Source: Przewalskia tangutica (taxonomy: Eukaryota; Streptophyta; Magnoliopsida; Solanales; Solanaceae). From it: 64,000 nt of DNA. Where the stretch lies: assembly GCA_029844215.1 (NCBI GenBank), contig CM056728.1, positions 86,055,676-86,119,675 on the forward strand. Direction: 5' to 3'. Below the pieces are notes generated by a model that ran no database searches, was not told the origin of the DNA, and saw only the letters and a list, made by a program, of their open reading frames with translations. This document shows positions 1-10,874 of the stretch, one piece after another. The translations under genes and the position numbers were made by a program. Position 1 is the first letter of the stretch, and each line of letters opens with the position of its first letter.

Positions 1-261
1 TCTAGAGTGCACCCGATTGACGATGTCCAGGTGACGGAGGGGTTATCGTATGAGGAGAGTCCCATAGCGATACTCGATCATCAGGTTAGGCGACTGCGGA
101 CAAAGGATGTGGCTTCCGTCAAAGTCTTATGGCGGAACGAGAACAGAGAGGAGATGATGTGCGAAGCAGATGAGGACATGAGGCAAAAGTATCCTCACTT
201 ATTCCCCACACCTCCAGGTAACTCACTTTTCTTCTTGATTTTAATTATCATATGTACTTAA
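1..261 (+). CDS. Pol polyprotein C-terminus with chromodomain, partial (element A)
   Basis: Partial CDS, open from the first base and read in frame 1 to a TAA at 259-261. The product is the end of the gag-pol polyprotein, after integrase. The visible part matches the chromodomain tail of Tekay/Del chromoviruses: a SYEE-like start, then DHQVRRLRTKDVASVKVLWR, then a DMRQKYPHLF end. In this family the chromodomain is thought to tether integrase to methylated heterochromatin. Residue 52-53 reads MC where relatives usually have TW, which would remove an aromatic residue that is often part of the methyl-lysine cage. After PHLF the frame continues for about 18 residues as a short hydrophobic tail before the stop; element E shows a similar run-on. 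The stretch has no frameshift, so A may be fairly young. Confidence 0.85.
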   Translation, partial: SRVHPIDDVQVTEGLSYEESPIAILDHQVRRLRTKDVASVKVLWRNENREEMMCEADEDMRQKYPHLFPTPPGNSLFFLILIIICT

Positions 262-348
262 GTGTTGTATTGTGGTCATGTGTGGCATTTGCAAACTGTT
301 TAAGTTATGAGGAGCTATGTCGTTTCTGATTTAATTGATTCTAGAAGG

Positions 349-382
349 AACATTCGGGACGAATGTTTCTAAGGGGGGAGAA
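349..382 (+). promoter_or_regulatory. Hairpin and polypurine tract of element A
   Basis: AACATTCG (349-356) and CGAATGTT (360-367) form a perfect 8-bp stem with a 3-base loop. The purine tract AAGGGGGGAGAA (371-382) follows and abuts the LTR. The tract primes plus-strand DNA synthesis. The same hairpin-tract pair precedes the other 3' LTRs in this window. Confidence 0.85.
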
Positions 383-863
383 TGTTATACCCCGTAGTTC
401 CAGAGTATGTATGTGAGGACGTACGTACAAATGTATAAGCCCTAATTAGGTTAAGGATAAAATTGTGAATTTCCAACGGAAAAGATTCCAAACCTTGTGA
501 AGGAAATTTTATGTTTTTAATATTTTAACCAATTACGGATTTTTCCGAGAGATGAAATATTTTGGACCAATAGGAGGGCGATATGTGTCACCCCTAGGTG
601 GCACATGTTGGACGAAAATTAGTGGGCAAGTGGCCAAGTCAATTAGTCAAGTCTTGCAAGATATTTTTGTGGGGCAAGTGGGAGGGGCCTTGGACGTTTT
701 TCTTGGCTAGCCACATGTCTCATTTTTGTGGTGGACATATGTCCCAAAGTTGTGGTGGACATATGTCCCAAAGTTGTGGTGGACACTTGGTTGGAAGACT
801 CCACTCACACAAGCAACCAAATCTTCACCCTCCACTTGCTTGAATCTTGACCCTTGAATGTCC

Positions 864-871
864 TATAAATA
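864..871 (+). promoter_or_regulatory. TATA box of A LTR
   Basis: TATAAATA followed by a C run, about 480 bp into the LTR. The same TATAAATACCC motif occurs at the equivalent place in the B0, C, E, F, G and H LTRs. It is the likely core promoter; in A the LTR is a 3' copy, so transcription from it would read outward. Confidence 0.7.
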
Positions 872-2080
872 CCCCCTTAAGTTGCAATACTTCTTCATCC
901 ACTTAAACAATTTCCAAGTCTCAAAAATCCTTCCCCCTTTTGTTGTAGTCTCGTCCAAACTCCCTCCCCCCTTTGTAGTTGCTCTCGTCCGAAACCCCCC
1001 CCCCCCCTTGGTAGAAAAATTTCTTCAAGTATTGTTACTATCCCAAATACCTTAGCCAAAAATCCCTTGTAGTATTCCAAAGTTACCTCTATACTAAGAG
1101 CCCGAAAATACTACTTTATTTCCTTTAGTCACAAAACGAAACCCTAGGAAAATCTTCATAGTTGGTTGAAGTATTAGGAGAAGTTGTTTAGAAACTTCTA
1201 AGGGTTTCTTGGAGCGGATTGGAGCGTGCAGAATAGGAGCTAAACGTTGCTCAGGATCGACTTATAATCTTGGATAATTTTGGGCTTATCGAGGTAATAA
1301 TCTTTGTCCTTCTATTGTAATTGGAGATTACATATTGTAGTGGTTTAGAATTAAGTATAACATATATATAGAAGGATGTTAAAGAAGAGAATTGAACTGT
1401 AATTACATTGGGCTGTATTTACAATAGACTTGTGTAGTTTACGGGTAGGGAGGTGCTGCCCAATTTTCCGTAGAATAAAGAACCTTCTGCTTAGAATATT
1501 CTACAAAGTAGTCTAGACGTTGATAGATGTATTTGACTATTATAGATTGATACTCTGCGCGCGACATATTCGACTTGGCAGGTGGATTTAGCCGAGGAGG
1601 TATGTGATTCTTCCTATCCTCTTGAGCATGATATTTGTGAAAAATATATAGTACGGTAGACGTACGTGTGTTAACTGAATTTGGTTTTTCTTTGATGTCT
1701 TTTAACTTGAGTTTTAAATAATAAGAATCTTGAAGTATTTCAAAAGAGTTATGAATCATTTTTGAAAGAAAAGTAATACTTGGTTTTTCAAAAAAGCTTA
1801 AGTGTTATACTAGCTTTATGGGAAGATAGGTATAACGACTTGAGAAAGATAAGAGGAAACGGTTTACTTATTTGTTTATAAAAGCCTTATAAATGATTTC
1901 TGAAGGTGTGGTAAGTTGGTTTGATAAGTAGACATATTATGATGCTACGTGTGTTAGTGTCTTGTGACGTTTGTGTAAAGAGGATTTCCTTGTTGTGCTT
2001 ATGTTGTTTAACGATAAGCAGTTGTGCTGATATTATATCACTTACCCCCCTGACTTGTTCTGTCGAGGGCTAGCCACCCC

Positions 2081-2320
2081 GATGCGAGGAATACCTCATC
2101 TTGGTCTATGTGACCTATGCGGAGCTGCGGGAGCTCCAGGATGATCACTCCGGGTGTGTTACGCCGATGCGAGGAATACCTCATGCGGTCCAGGTGACTA
2201 TGCGGACTGCGGGAGTCCAGGTTGATGCCGAGGGTTAGCTACCCCCGATGCGAGGAATACCTCATGCGGACCTAGGTGGTCTATGCGGACTGCGAGAGTT
2301 CCAGGATTAGGCTCGCATAA
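2081..2320. repeat. Tandem repeat inside A LTR
   Basis: Three diverged copies of an approximately 80-85 bp unit begin at 2081, 2166 and 2247. Each has GATGCGAGGAATACCTCATGC, whose GAGG/CCTC arms can pair. Equivalent repeats lie in the C LTR (20679-20895), both E LTRs (about 33300-33540 and 40585-40810) and both F LTRs (about 46505-46790 and 52455-52730). Confidence 0.7.
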
Positions 2321-3300
2321 TGATACTATGGGCGATTGGCCTTGCTTCGATCATTAGCGGCCTAGAAAAGACCAGTTACGTTATATCTATTTTGCTCTTG
2401 TTTATGCTGTGGCACTATGTGCGGTTAAATTGGTTGTTCATGCGTATTTGTAATTGGTTTTAAAATGCTATGATTTCATTTCAAGATTTCTGATTTCACA
2501 TACTTGGTACTGTTGTCGACCTCCGGGGGCGTTCATGCCGCAGGTAGAGGTACTCCTGTTGTTGGTCCCCGCTCCTAGGATCACCGTTTCTGCTTTTGGG
2601 AAAGCCCCGTTTCTCCGGAGGCTTATCTTTTTGGGTATGATCTCCCTGTCATTGTAGCTTTATGTACATTCAGGGTATGGCGGGGCCCTGTCCCGCCATA
2701 GTTGTTTACTTTCTTAGAGGTCTGTAGTCCTGTTGTAAATTTTGGGGATGTAACTGTCAGACTTGGTATATATATACATGCCGAAAGACAACTTTTTCTC
2801 GGATAGATTGTTCCTTATTTTACTTTTTATCTCATGTCTTTGTTTTTATATTCCGCTGGTTACTCTGATGTATATCTACTTAGGTGCCCGGGTAAGGCAC
2901 CAGTCACGGGCCCGGGATCGGGTCGTGACAATACCCCTGAATGTACAAGTACCTACAATGACAGGGGACCATACCAAAGATAAGCCTCCGGAGAAACAGA
3001 GCTTCTCAAAACGCTGAACTGTGATCCTATGAGCGAGGATCCACCACCGATGTACCTCTACCTGCGGCATGAACGCAGCCCGAGGAGTCGATGCAACAGT
3101 ATGTGAAACTGAAAATACTGTAAATGAAATCATGACAGTCTATATAAAACAGGAGACATGTATGATAACCAAACTACAGTTCACAACATAAAAGCAGTCA
3201 TGTCAAGTCAGGGACTCACGCCCTCAAAGTCATCCCTCATGCCCGTGGAACTCCTTCCTCACTGCCGGCAGTCTAGGTATAAATCGTATGATGCGTATAA

Positions 3301-3588
3301 CATGTCTCGGCCCATCCCATGGGACTCGAGGTGGAATCGTCATATCTCGGCCCATCTCATGGGACTCGATGTAGAATCGTCATATCTCGGCCCATCTCAT
3401 GGGACTCGATGTAGAATCGTCATATCTCGGCCCATCTCATGGGACTCGATGTAGAATCGTCATATCTCGGCCCATCTCATGGGACTCGATGTAGAATCGT
3501 CATATCTCGGCCCATCTCATGGGACTCGATGTCGAATCGTATGGTATACATGTCTCGGCCCATCTCATGGGACTCGAGGTAGAATCGG
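3301..3588. repeat. 40-bp minisatellite inside B0 LTR
   Basis: Seven copies with a 40-bp period, starting at 3301, 3341, 3381, 3421, 3461, 3501 and about 3549. Each carries CTCGGCCCATCTCATGGGAC, an imperfect palindrome around CCCAT/ATGGG. The middle copies are almost identical. Open frames through this block are products of the repeat and not genes. Confidence 0.9.
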
Positions 3589-5215
3589 CCATAACATTTA
3601 AACGCTCTTTTAAGACAGATTAAGATAATACCATGCTTTCCTTTTAAATCAAACTAAGGCAATATCATGCCCTCCTTTTTAAACCAAAACACTTTCCCTT
3701 TTAAAATCAAGTAACAACATTCTTTTCCAAAAGTTCAAGTTGCATAATTTCAAATACTCAAGTCTCTTATTTTCTAAAGATTTCATAGTTCATAGTCTTA
3801 ATCACTTAACAACGTAGTCTCTTTTTTTTTAAAAAAATTGAGTAACATATGTCTTATGTGTGAGTAGTTTATTCTTGTTTATAACAATCTTATTAAAGCA
3901 GCCATGATCTAGAAAATGTAATACAATTTTGTCTTATCTTAGCTTCTATGCAGATGGAGGATTCTACTTGTTTTAATATAATTTATTTGTCAATACATTT
4001 TCCTTTATTAACGCTGCAGTGGTTTGTTCGATACTTATTCTCATTTCCGAAATCAATATAACATTATCCTTTTTAAGATCAAGTACCCATTACTCATGAA
4101 TGCGGTTTCACAACTTATTAACACCCTTTAAGTCTTTAACATTTCATAAAAAGTCATTTATAAGTTAAGTCTCTTATCTTTTAAGATCAAGTCTCTTAAC
4201 TTTGAAAATCAACAATCCATTCTTTTACCTACATAAAGTCGTTATAACTAAATTCCCATAAAGCTATTATAACACTTTATGTTTTAAACCGACCAAATTC
4301 GTTTAGCACACGTACGTCTACCGTACTACATAGTTCACAAAAAAACATGCTAGAATGGATAGGAAGAGGTTCACATACCTCGCGACGATTATCGACAATT
4401 AGCAAAACGCTCCAAAGTACTATAACCCTGCTAGCCTTTTCCACCCTTCAAGTAGAATACGCTACTAGTAGAACTTCAACCTATAAAGGTCACAAAACGT
4501 CTATCAACCTCTAGATCTCTTCGTAGAACAATTCTAAGTACAAGGTTCATTATTCTACAGAAAATTCGGCAGCACCTCCCCCCCCCCCCCCGTAACCACA
4601 TAAATCTCCTCCTCTATCAAGGCCCGCTACCAAGCCAACAACTCCAAGGGGGTTACACGTCTAACCGGACGTGTACAATTCTGCTCCACAATAATACTAC
4701 AAGTCTCATAAATACGATCAATGTAAATACAATTCAATTCTTTATAAACATCCTTCCATATATCTTATACTCAATTCTAAACTACTACAACATGTAATAT
4801 CCAATTTCAATAGAAGGACTAAGATCATTACCTCGATAAGCCCAAAATTATCCAAGATTAATAAGTCGGTCCTGAGCAACGTTTAGCTCCTATTCCTTAC
4901 GCTCCAACCCGCTCCAAGCAACCCTTAGAAGTTTCTCAACAACTTCTCTTAACACTTCATACAAGCTATGAAGATTTTTCCTAGGGTTTCATTTTTCAGC
5001 TAAAGGAATAAAGTAGTATTTTCGGGCTCTTAGTATTGAAATAACTTTGGAAAACTACTAGGGATACTAGGCTAAGGTATTTGAGATTATACAACAACAC
5101 TTGAAGTATTTTCTATACAAAGTGGGGTGGACGAGAACACCATGAAAGGAGAGGGTATTTTTGCCTTGGCAAAACTTAAGTGTGGATGAAGTCTTGCAAC
5201 TTAAGGGGGGGGGGG

Positions 5216-5427
5216 TATTTATAGAGAAATCAAAGGCCAAGATCAAGGCAAGTGTGTGGTGAGATTGGGGTACAAGTGTGTGTGGGTCCCACCCTCCAAA
5301 TGGCTACACAAAGATGAAGACAAGTGGCTTGCCACTTGTTGGGCCATTTCGGCCAAGGTGGACAAGTGGCTAGCCACTTGTCCCTCCATTTCGGCCCACA
5401 TGGCCACCTAAGGGGGTGACACGTGTC
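5216..5427 (-). promoter_or_regulatory. LTR promoter of B0: G-box and TATA box
   Basis: On the minus strand a perfect palindrome GACACGTGTC (5427-5418) precedes TATAAATA (5223-5216) by about 195 bp. CACGTG is the G-box/ABRE core bound by plant bZIP and bHLH factors. A long C run lies just downstream of the TATA box. Function is inferred from motif and position. Confidence 0.6.
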
Positions 5428-5755
5428 GCCCCCCAATTCGTCCAAAATATTTCATCTTCCGAAAATATCTGAAATGCCAAAAATCTCTAAAACAAAGTGG
5501 GCCCCACAAAACCGAAAATTTCTCCCGTGGGCCCCACGTGACCAATTCCGGAAATAAAATTCCATAATTCTAATATAATCCAGGAAGTCCAAATACCAAA
5601 TCTGGGAATCCAATTCCCATTAACGAACCTTTTTCCTTCACAAAATCCGGAAACTTTTCCGTCGAAAAATCACATCTTTCTTCCTTTCCAATTTTTGTGT
5701 CGCATCCTCGTACGTATGTCCTCACATACATACCCTGGAACTACGGGGTGTAACA

Positions 5756-5790
5756 TTCTTTCCCCCTTAGGAACATTCGTCCCAAATGTT
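5756..5790 (-). promoter_or_regulatory. Polypurine tract and hairpin of B0
   Basis: On the minus strand CTAAGGGGGAAAGAA abuts the 3' LTR. The hairpin upstream of it is present but has decayed on one arm. Confidence 0.8.
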
Positions 5791-6632
5791 CCTTCTAAGT
5801 CTCCAAACGTACCTGCGCCGGTATAGTCTTCATTACTATACTTACGAAACCAACTATGCCACACATTGCCATAATATAACATACGCGCGAAACCCAAATC
5901 CAAGCCAACGAGGAATCACCTCGAAGATGTAAAACAACACTAACTCTCGCTCCTGGTCCAAAGGATACTCTCTTCGCACCTTCACTTCACAAAAAAAATC
6001 ACTTCAGTTTCCAAAACCTGAGAGTCACTACATCCAAACTTGGTCATCTTACTAGCCTCAAATTCCTTCAAGGCCATTCCCGGCCTTCACGATCTGATTT
6101 TTGGTCGAACACATCCACGAACTCAAACGATGGTTACCTAAACTTGGGCCTAGCACCCTCGTGACCCTACCACCTGGCGGGACCACCTCGAACTGACCCC
6201 ACCTCATTCCGGGCTGCGGGTTGACCCGTGATCTGGCCTCAACCAGACCCGCGATCGCGCCAAACTCTCGTTCCCCGATCCGGAACAATCTTACCTATTC
6301 AAGTCATGAAAGCTACCACTTTCATCCTACAAAGCCCCAGGAATTATCCCACAATACATTTCACGCATACCAAGTATTTCGACAAAGACTAACCGTAAAA
6401 TCTTTTACTCAAGACAGCCTTATATCTAAGGTCTCAACGTGTAATATTCTAAGGTTCACACCTTCTATGTCCCCATACTTATCTTTTTCAACTAACCATG
6501 TTCTCTATATCATAACTTATACAATGCTATCCGAACATAACACTTAAACATAAGATCAACATATCATGCATACTAATCTCTAGAAGGTTAAGGATATACC
6601 TGTATCTACTGCTTCACTTTCCCTTTGTCGCT
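5771..6632 (-). other. Non-coding post-gag module of B0
   Basis: About 860 bp between the gag stop and the purine tract, where pol would be in an autonomous element. No long frame and no pol motif was found. The sequence is nevertheless shared with element F (48440-48990 and 49780-50034) and in part with the internal regions of D (for example 24770-25130). The best matched stretches are those around 6260-6300, 6090-6170 and 5800-5850. Confidence 0.7.
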
Positions 6633-7592
6633 CTAATCATAATCCTGCCCTGCTGGGCGCATAGCTATAGAAGGCGATGAACCCGCCACTGACCCGGTAG
6701 GCTGAGTCATTCTACCTGTATCCCTCCTACTAGGACAGTCTCTCGTCACATGGCCCTGACGGCCGCAGGTAAAACAAGCACCAGAAAAACGATGACATTC
6801 CCCGGGATGACGCCTGCCGCATCGTCCACACTGAGGGAACCATAAATCCGGCTGGCTAGAACCTATGTACGTCTGTGAACCAGAAGCCCTGGAGCTCTGA
6901 CCGGCTCCTGAATACCCCGAACGTCCTGAAGACTGTGGAGGACCACTCTGTACTGGCGGAGGTGCATAACCAGCCTGCTGCCGAGGCGGTCCGCCCCGAA
7001 AGTCACCAAAGGACCCTGCTGTCCTGGCCCTCTTCTGCTGATCTCGGTCATTCCGTCGACCCCTCCGCTCCTCACACCCAAGTGCATAAGCCTTCATGCG
7101 GGCAATGTCCATGCCCGGCTGAAGAGCTACACCTGAGCAACTCTCTGCTAGATAATCGTCAAGTCCTGTGACATATCGGTGCACTCTATCCTCCATGTCT
7201 GCCACTAAAGCGGGGACATACCGAGCCAACGAGTCAAACTCTACGTTGTACTCCCGAACCGTACGCCCGTTCTGCCTCAACATCAAAAATCTGTCGGCCC
7301 GAGCCCTCCTCATCTGTGGAGGCAAGAAATGTGCAAGAAATGCCCCTGAGAACTCGTCCCAACCAGCTGGAAGCGCATGCTCTCCTCGGGACAGTTCCCA
7401 TGAATCAAACCAGTCGACTGCAGTATCCCGCAGCCGATGTGAACCTAATACCACTGATTCCGTCTCTGAGGCCTTGATCACTTTCATGATCCGCTGCAAC
7501 TGTCGAATAAACTCCTGAGGGTCATCCTCAGCTCTCGATCCATAGAACTCCGGTGGACCACAACTCAAGAAGTCCCAAAGTCTCCAACTATC
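6633..7592 (-). pseudogene. gag: gag, main 3' part (element B0)
   Basis: Codes for the capsid and nucleocapsid part of Gag, which would form the virus-like particle and bind RNA. Open from 7592 to the stop at 6633 (319 codons). The retrotransposon gag domain is clear: a PPEFYGS start, DDPQEFIRQLQ, WFDSWELSRG and REYNVEFDSLARYVP. Near the C-terminus are a CX2CX3HX3C motif and a CCHC knuckle (CFTCGRQGHVTRDC). The frame enters from the N-terminal part at 10668-10444 once H and one copy of its target duplication are removed, giving about 394 codons. The stop after QDYD separates it from any pol, unlike the fused gag-pol of C and E. This is the best-preserved gag in the window. It is broken by H and by the early TAG described for the N-terminal part. 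Confidence 0.9.
7588..7592. repeat. Target site duplication of H, left copy
   Basis: CTATC, identical to 10439-10443 on the other side of the solo LTR. Confidence 0.93.
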
Positions 7593-7922
7593 TGTTATAC
7601 CCCGTAGTTCCAGGGTATGTATGTGAGGACGTACGTACGAGAATACGATAGAAATTTTGGAAAGAAAGAAAGATGTGATTTTTTTCGACGGAAAAGTTTC
7701 CGGGTTTTGTGAAGGAAAAAGGTTCGTTAATGGGAATTGGATTCCCAGATTTGGTATTTGGACTTCTTGGATTATATTAGAATTATGAGATTTTATTTTC
7801 GGAAATGGTCACGTGGGACCCACGGGAGAAATTTACGGTTTTGTGGGGCCCACATTGTTTTTGAGTTTTTCGGTATTTTGAATATTTTCGGAAGACGAAA
7901 TATTTTGGACGAGTAGGGGGGC

Positions 7923-8118
7923 GACACGTGTCACCCCCATGTGGCACCTTGGCCGAATTGGAGGGACAAGTGTCTAGCCACTTGTCCCTTGGCCGAAATG
8001 GCCATGACACTTGGAGCACAATTTCGTTGGCCATGTGGTGTGGTGGGACCCACACACACATGGCCCAATCTTGACCACACACTTGCATTGATCATGACCC
8101 TTGATTCTTCTATAAATA
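7923..8118 (+). promoter_or_regulatory. Promoter of solo LTR H
   Basis: Palindromic G-box GACACGTGTC (7923-7932) and TATA box TATAAATA (8111-8118), spaced as in the B0 LTR. This LTR still has its promoter and reads antisense to B0 gag. Confidence 0.6.
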
Positions 8119-9545
8119 CCCCCTTAAGTTGAAGACTTCATATCATCCCACACTTAAACTTTCCAAGGCAAAAATATCCCCTCCCTTTGTAGTTGCTTTC
8201 GTCCACGTCCCCCACTTGTGTAGAAAATACGTCAAGTATTATTGTATAATCCCAAATACCTTAGCCTAGTATCCCTAGTTGTATTCCAAGTTATTTCAAT
8301 ACTAGGAGCCCGGAAATACTACTTTATTCCAATAGTCGCAAAGTGAAACCCTAGAAAAATCTTCCTAGCTTGGTTGAAGTGTTAAGAGAAGTTGTTTAGG
8401 AACTTCTAAGGGTCGCTTGGAGCGGGTTGAAGCGTAAGTAATTGGAGCTAAACGTTGCTCAGGATCGACTTATAATCTTGGATAATATTGGGCTTATCGA
8501 GGTAATGATCTATGTCCCCCCTATTGTAATTGGATATTACATGTTGTAGTAGTTATACTTGAGTATATTATATGAGGATAGAAGATTGATAGAATTGAAC
8601 TGTAGAATAAGGAACCTTGTACTTGGAAATATTCTACGAAGAGATCGAGAGGTTGATAGACGTTTTGTGGCCTTTATAGGTTGAAATACTATGAGTAGCG
8701 TATTCTACTGGAAGGGTGGAAAAGGCTAGCAGGGTTACAGTACTTTGGAGCTATTTGCTAATTGTCGATAATCGTCGCGAGGTATGTGAACCTCTTCCTA
8801 TCTTTTCTAGCATGATTGTTGTGAACTATGTAGTACGGTAGACGTATGTGTGCTAAACGAATTTGGTTGGTTTAAAACATAAAGTATTATAATAGCTTTA
8901 TGGGAAGTTAGTTATAACGACTTTATGTAGGTAAAAGAATGGTTTATTGATTTTAGAAGTTAAGAGACTTGATCTTGAAAGATAAGAGACTTGACTTAAT
9001 TGGCTTGATATGAATTTTGTTAAAAAGTTGTGAAACCTCATTCGTGAGTAATGAGTACTTGGTTTTTAAAGAATAATGTTTTACTGATTTAGGAAATGAG
9101 AATAAGTATCGAACAAACCACTGCAGCGTTAATAAAGGAAAATGTATTGACAAATAATTAATTATATTAAAACCAGTAGAAACCTCAATCTGCATAGAAG
9201 CTAAGATAAGACAAAATTGTATTACATTTCCTAGATCATGGCTGCTTTAATAAGATTGTTATAAACAAGAATAACCTACTCACACATAAGGCATATGTTA
9301 CTCAAATTGTTTTAAAAGAGATTACGTTATAAAGTGATTAAGATTATGGACTATGAAATCTTTCGAAAATAAGAAACTTGAGTATTTGAAATTATGCAAC
9401 TTGAACTTTTGGAAAAGAATGTTGTTACTTGATTTTAAAAAGGAAAGTGTTTCGGTTTAAAAAGGAGGGCATGATGTTGCCTTAGTTGATTTAAAAGGAA
9501 AGCATGGTATTATCTTGATCTGTCTTAAAAGAGGGTTTAAATGTT

Positions 9546-9810
9546 ATGGCCGATTCTACCTCGAGTCCCATAAGATGGGCCGAGACATGTATACCACCCG
9601 ATCCGACACCGAGTCCATGAGATGGACCGGGAATGTATTCCACACGATCCGACACCGAGTCCATGAGATGGACCGGGAATGTATTCCACACGATCCGACA
9701 CCGAGTCCATGAGATGGATCGGGAATGTGACCATACGATCCGACACCGAGTCCATGAGATGGACCGGGAATGTGACCATGCGATTCCACCTCGAGTCCCA
9801 TGGGATGGGC
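9546..9810. repeat. 45-46 bp minisatellite inside solo LTR H
   Basis: About five units with starts near 9555, 9600, 9646, 9692 and 9737. The core CGAGTCCATGAGATGGACCG is the same imperfect palindrome as in the B0 repeat, with a different spacer length. Confidence 0.88.
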
Positions 9811-10438
9811 CGATACATGTTATACGTATCACACGATTTATACCTAGACTGTCGGCAGTGAGGAAGGAGTTCCACGGGCATGAGGGATGACTTTGAGGGC
9901 GCGAGTCCCTGACATGGCATGACTGCTCTTATGTTGTGATCGTAGTCCGTTATCATACATGTCTCTGTTTATTTAGATTGTGATTTCATTCTGATATTTT
10001 GATTTCACATACTTGGTACTGTTATCGACCTCTTCGAGGCTGCGTTCATGCCGCAGTAGGTACACCAGTTGTTGATCCTCGCTCATAGGATCGCAGTTCA
10101 GCGTTGGGAAGCTCCGTTTCTCCGGAGGCTTATCTTTTGGTATAGTCCCCTGTCATTGTAGGTACTTGTACATTCAGGGGTATGGCGGGGCCCTATCCCG
10201 TCATAGTTGTTGTTACATTCTTAGAGGTCTGTATTATTGTTGTGGGAAGGGTTGTAAAAGATTTTAACTGTTCAGTTATATGTATATGCATGAAGGTAAC
10301 CGTTTTGGTTGGCCTGTTTACTTATGTTGTCTCTTGTTTCCTGTTTAAATTTTATTTCCGCTGATTTTCTCTGATGTTGTTATCACTAGGGTGCCCGGGG
10401 TAAGGCACCAGTCACGGGCCCGAGATCGGGTCGTGACA

Positions 10439-10443
10439 CTATC
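10439..10443. repeat. Target site duplication of H, right copy
   Basis: CTATC, identical to 7588-7592. Confidence 0.93.
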
Positions 10444-10668
10444 GGCCCTGGGGTACACTACTGGTACCACCGGCTCTCGTCTGTCCTCATTCCTAACCAC
10501 AAGCCTAGCTAGTAACTGAGCCATCTCCTTGTAACCCATATCCTCTGTTCCTTGCCGTGGGACTGACGTCTCAGGTACTGTGGCCTCAGTAGAGACCACC
10601 GTTGCTCTACTCGCAGCTCCCTCTGCTGTCTAGCCCTTCTGGGCCCTGATTGCCTTGCGTGGAGGCAT
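10444..10668 (-). pseudogene. gag: gag, N-terminal part (element B0)
   Basis: First 75 codons of the B0 gag, starting ATG at 10668 with MPPRK, the start also seen in elements B and E. Codon 13 is TAG (10632-10630). After it the frame is open and includes EMAQLLARLVVRNEDRRE, then RADS, which joins in frame to codon GAT AGT at 7592 across solo LTR H. The TAG may be a real inactivating change, or a local sequence error; relatives read Asn-Ala there. Confidence 0.85.
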
Positions 10669-10874
10669 AACTGGCACATAAGAATACGTCAGAGGGAGTC
10701 CAACTCATAACACAGATCTAAGGCACGATCTCAGAATGAGAAGAATGGAAACCAATCCTAAATATCCTGCAGCCTCCTGATTATAGGTGTGGTGCACAAC
10801 ACACCGATAATCAAGACTCTACAAGATATGGTCTGTAGACACTTTCCGAGGATTAACTGCTCTGATACCACTTT
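10669..10874 (-). promoter_or_regulatory. 5' leader of B0: PBS and stem-loop
   Basis: Minus-strand leader between LTR and gag. A 4-base AAAG spacer separates the LTR from an intact PBS TGGTATCAGAGC (10870-10859), complementary to the 3' end of plant initiator tRNA-Met. A stem-loop at 10812-10779 has a GTGCAC palindrome in its loop. The leader then has the TTAGGATTGGTTTCCATTC block shared by all elements here. Confidence 0.88.

Larger units (their letters stand above)
1..2929 (+). mobile_element. Element A: 3' part of a Ty3/gypsy chromovirus-type LTR retrotransposon
   Basis: Only the end of this element lies in the window: the C-terminus of pol (1-261), a short 3' untranslated stretch with hairpin and purine tract (262-382), and one complete LTR (383-2929). 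It is a recipient-strand insertion into the 3' LTR of minus-strand element B0, because the B0 LTR sequence resumes abruptly at 2930. The 5 bases after the LTR (ATACC, 2930-2934) should be one copy of the target duplication; the other copy lies left of the window. Its LTR is the same family as that of element C. Confidence 0.9.
383..2929 (+). repeat. 3' LTR of element A
   Basis: 2,547-bp LTR starting TGTTATACCCC and ending GTCGTGACA. It follows directly on a purine tract, so it is a 3' LTR. It contains a TATA box at 864-871 and a CT-rich stretch after it (900-1020). An internal repeat at 2081-2320 has three copies of a block starting GATGCGAGGAATACCTC, spaced 85 and 81 bp. It aligns along its length with the C 5' LTR (18954-21513). 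Confidence 0.92.
2930..5755 (-). repeat. 3' LTR of element B0 (partial)
   Basis: In minus-strand reading the LTR starts TGTTACACCCC at 5755 and continues to 2930, where element A interrupts it; the last few hundred bases of the LTR lie beyond A, outside the window. It directly follows a purine tract (5770-5756), so it is the 3' LTR. It aligns closely with solo LTR H over their first several hundred bases. Confidence 0.9.
7593..10438 (+). mobile_element. Solo LTR H inserted in B0 gag
   Basis: A single 2,846-bp LTR from TGTTATACCCC to GTCGTGACA, flanked by the 5-bp duplication CTATC, with no internal region. It arose by recombination between the two LTRs of one full element. Its sequence matches the B0 LTR, so an element inserted into the gag of a relative of its own family, in the opposite orientation. 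It carries a G-box, TATA box and a 45-46 bp minisatellite. Confidence 0.93.

Noticed and set aside
6863..7518. Open frames on the plus strand opposite B0 gag
   Set aside because: They are antisense shadows of a clear minus-strand gag with domain motifs.
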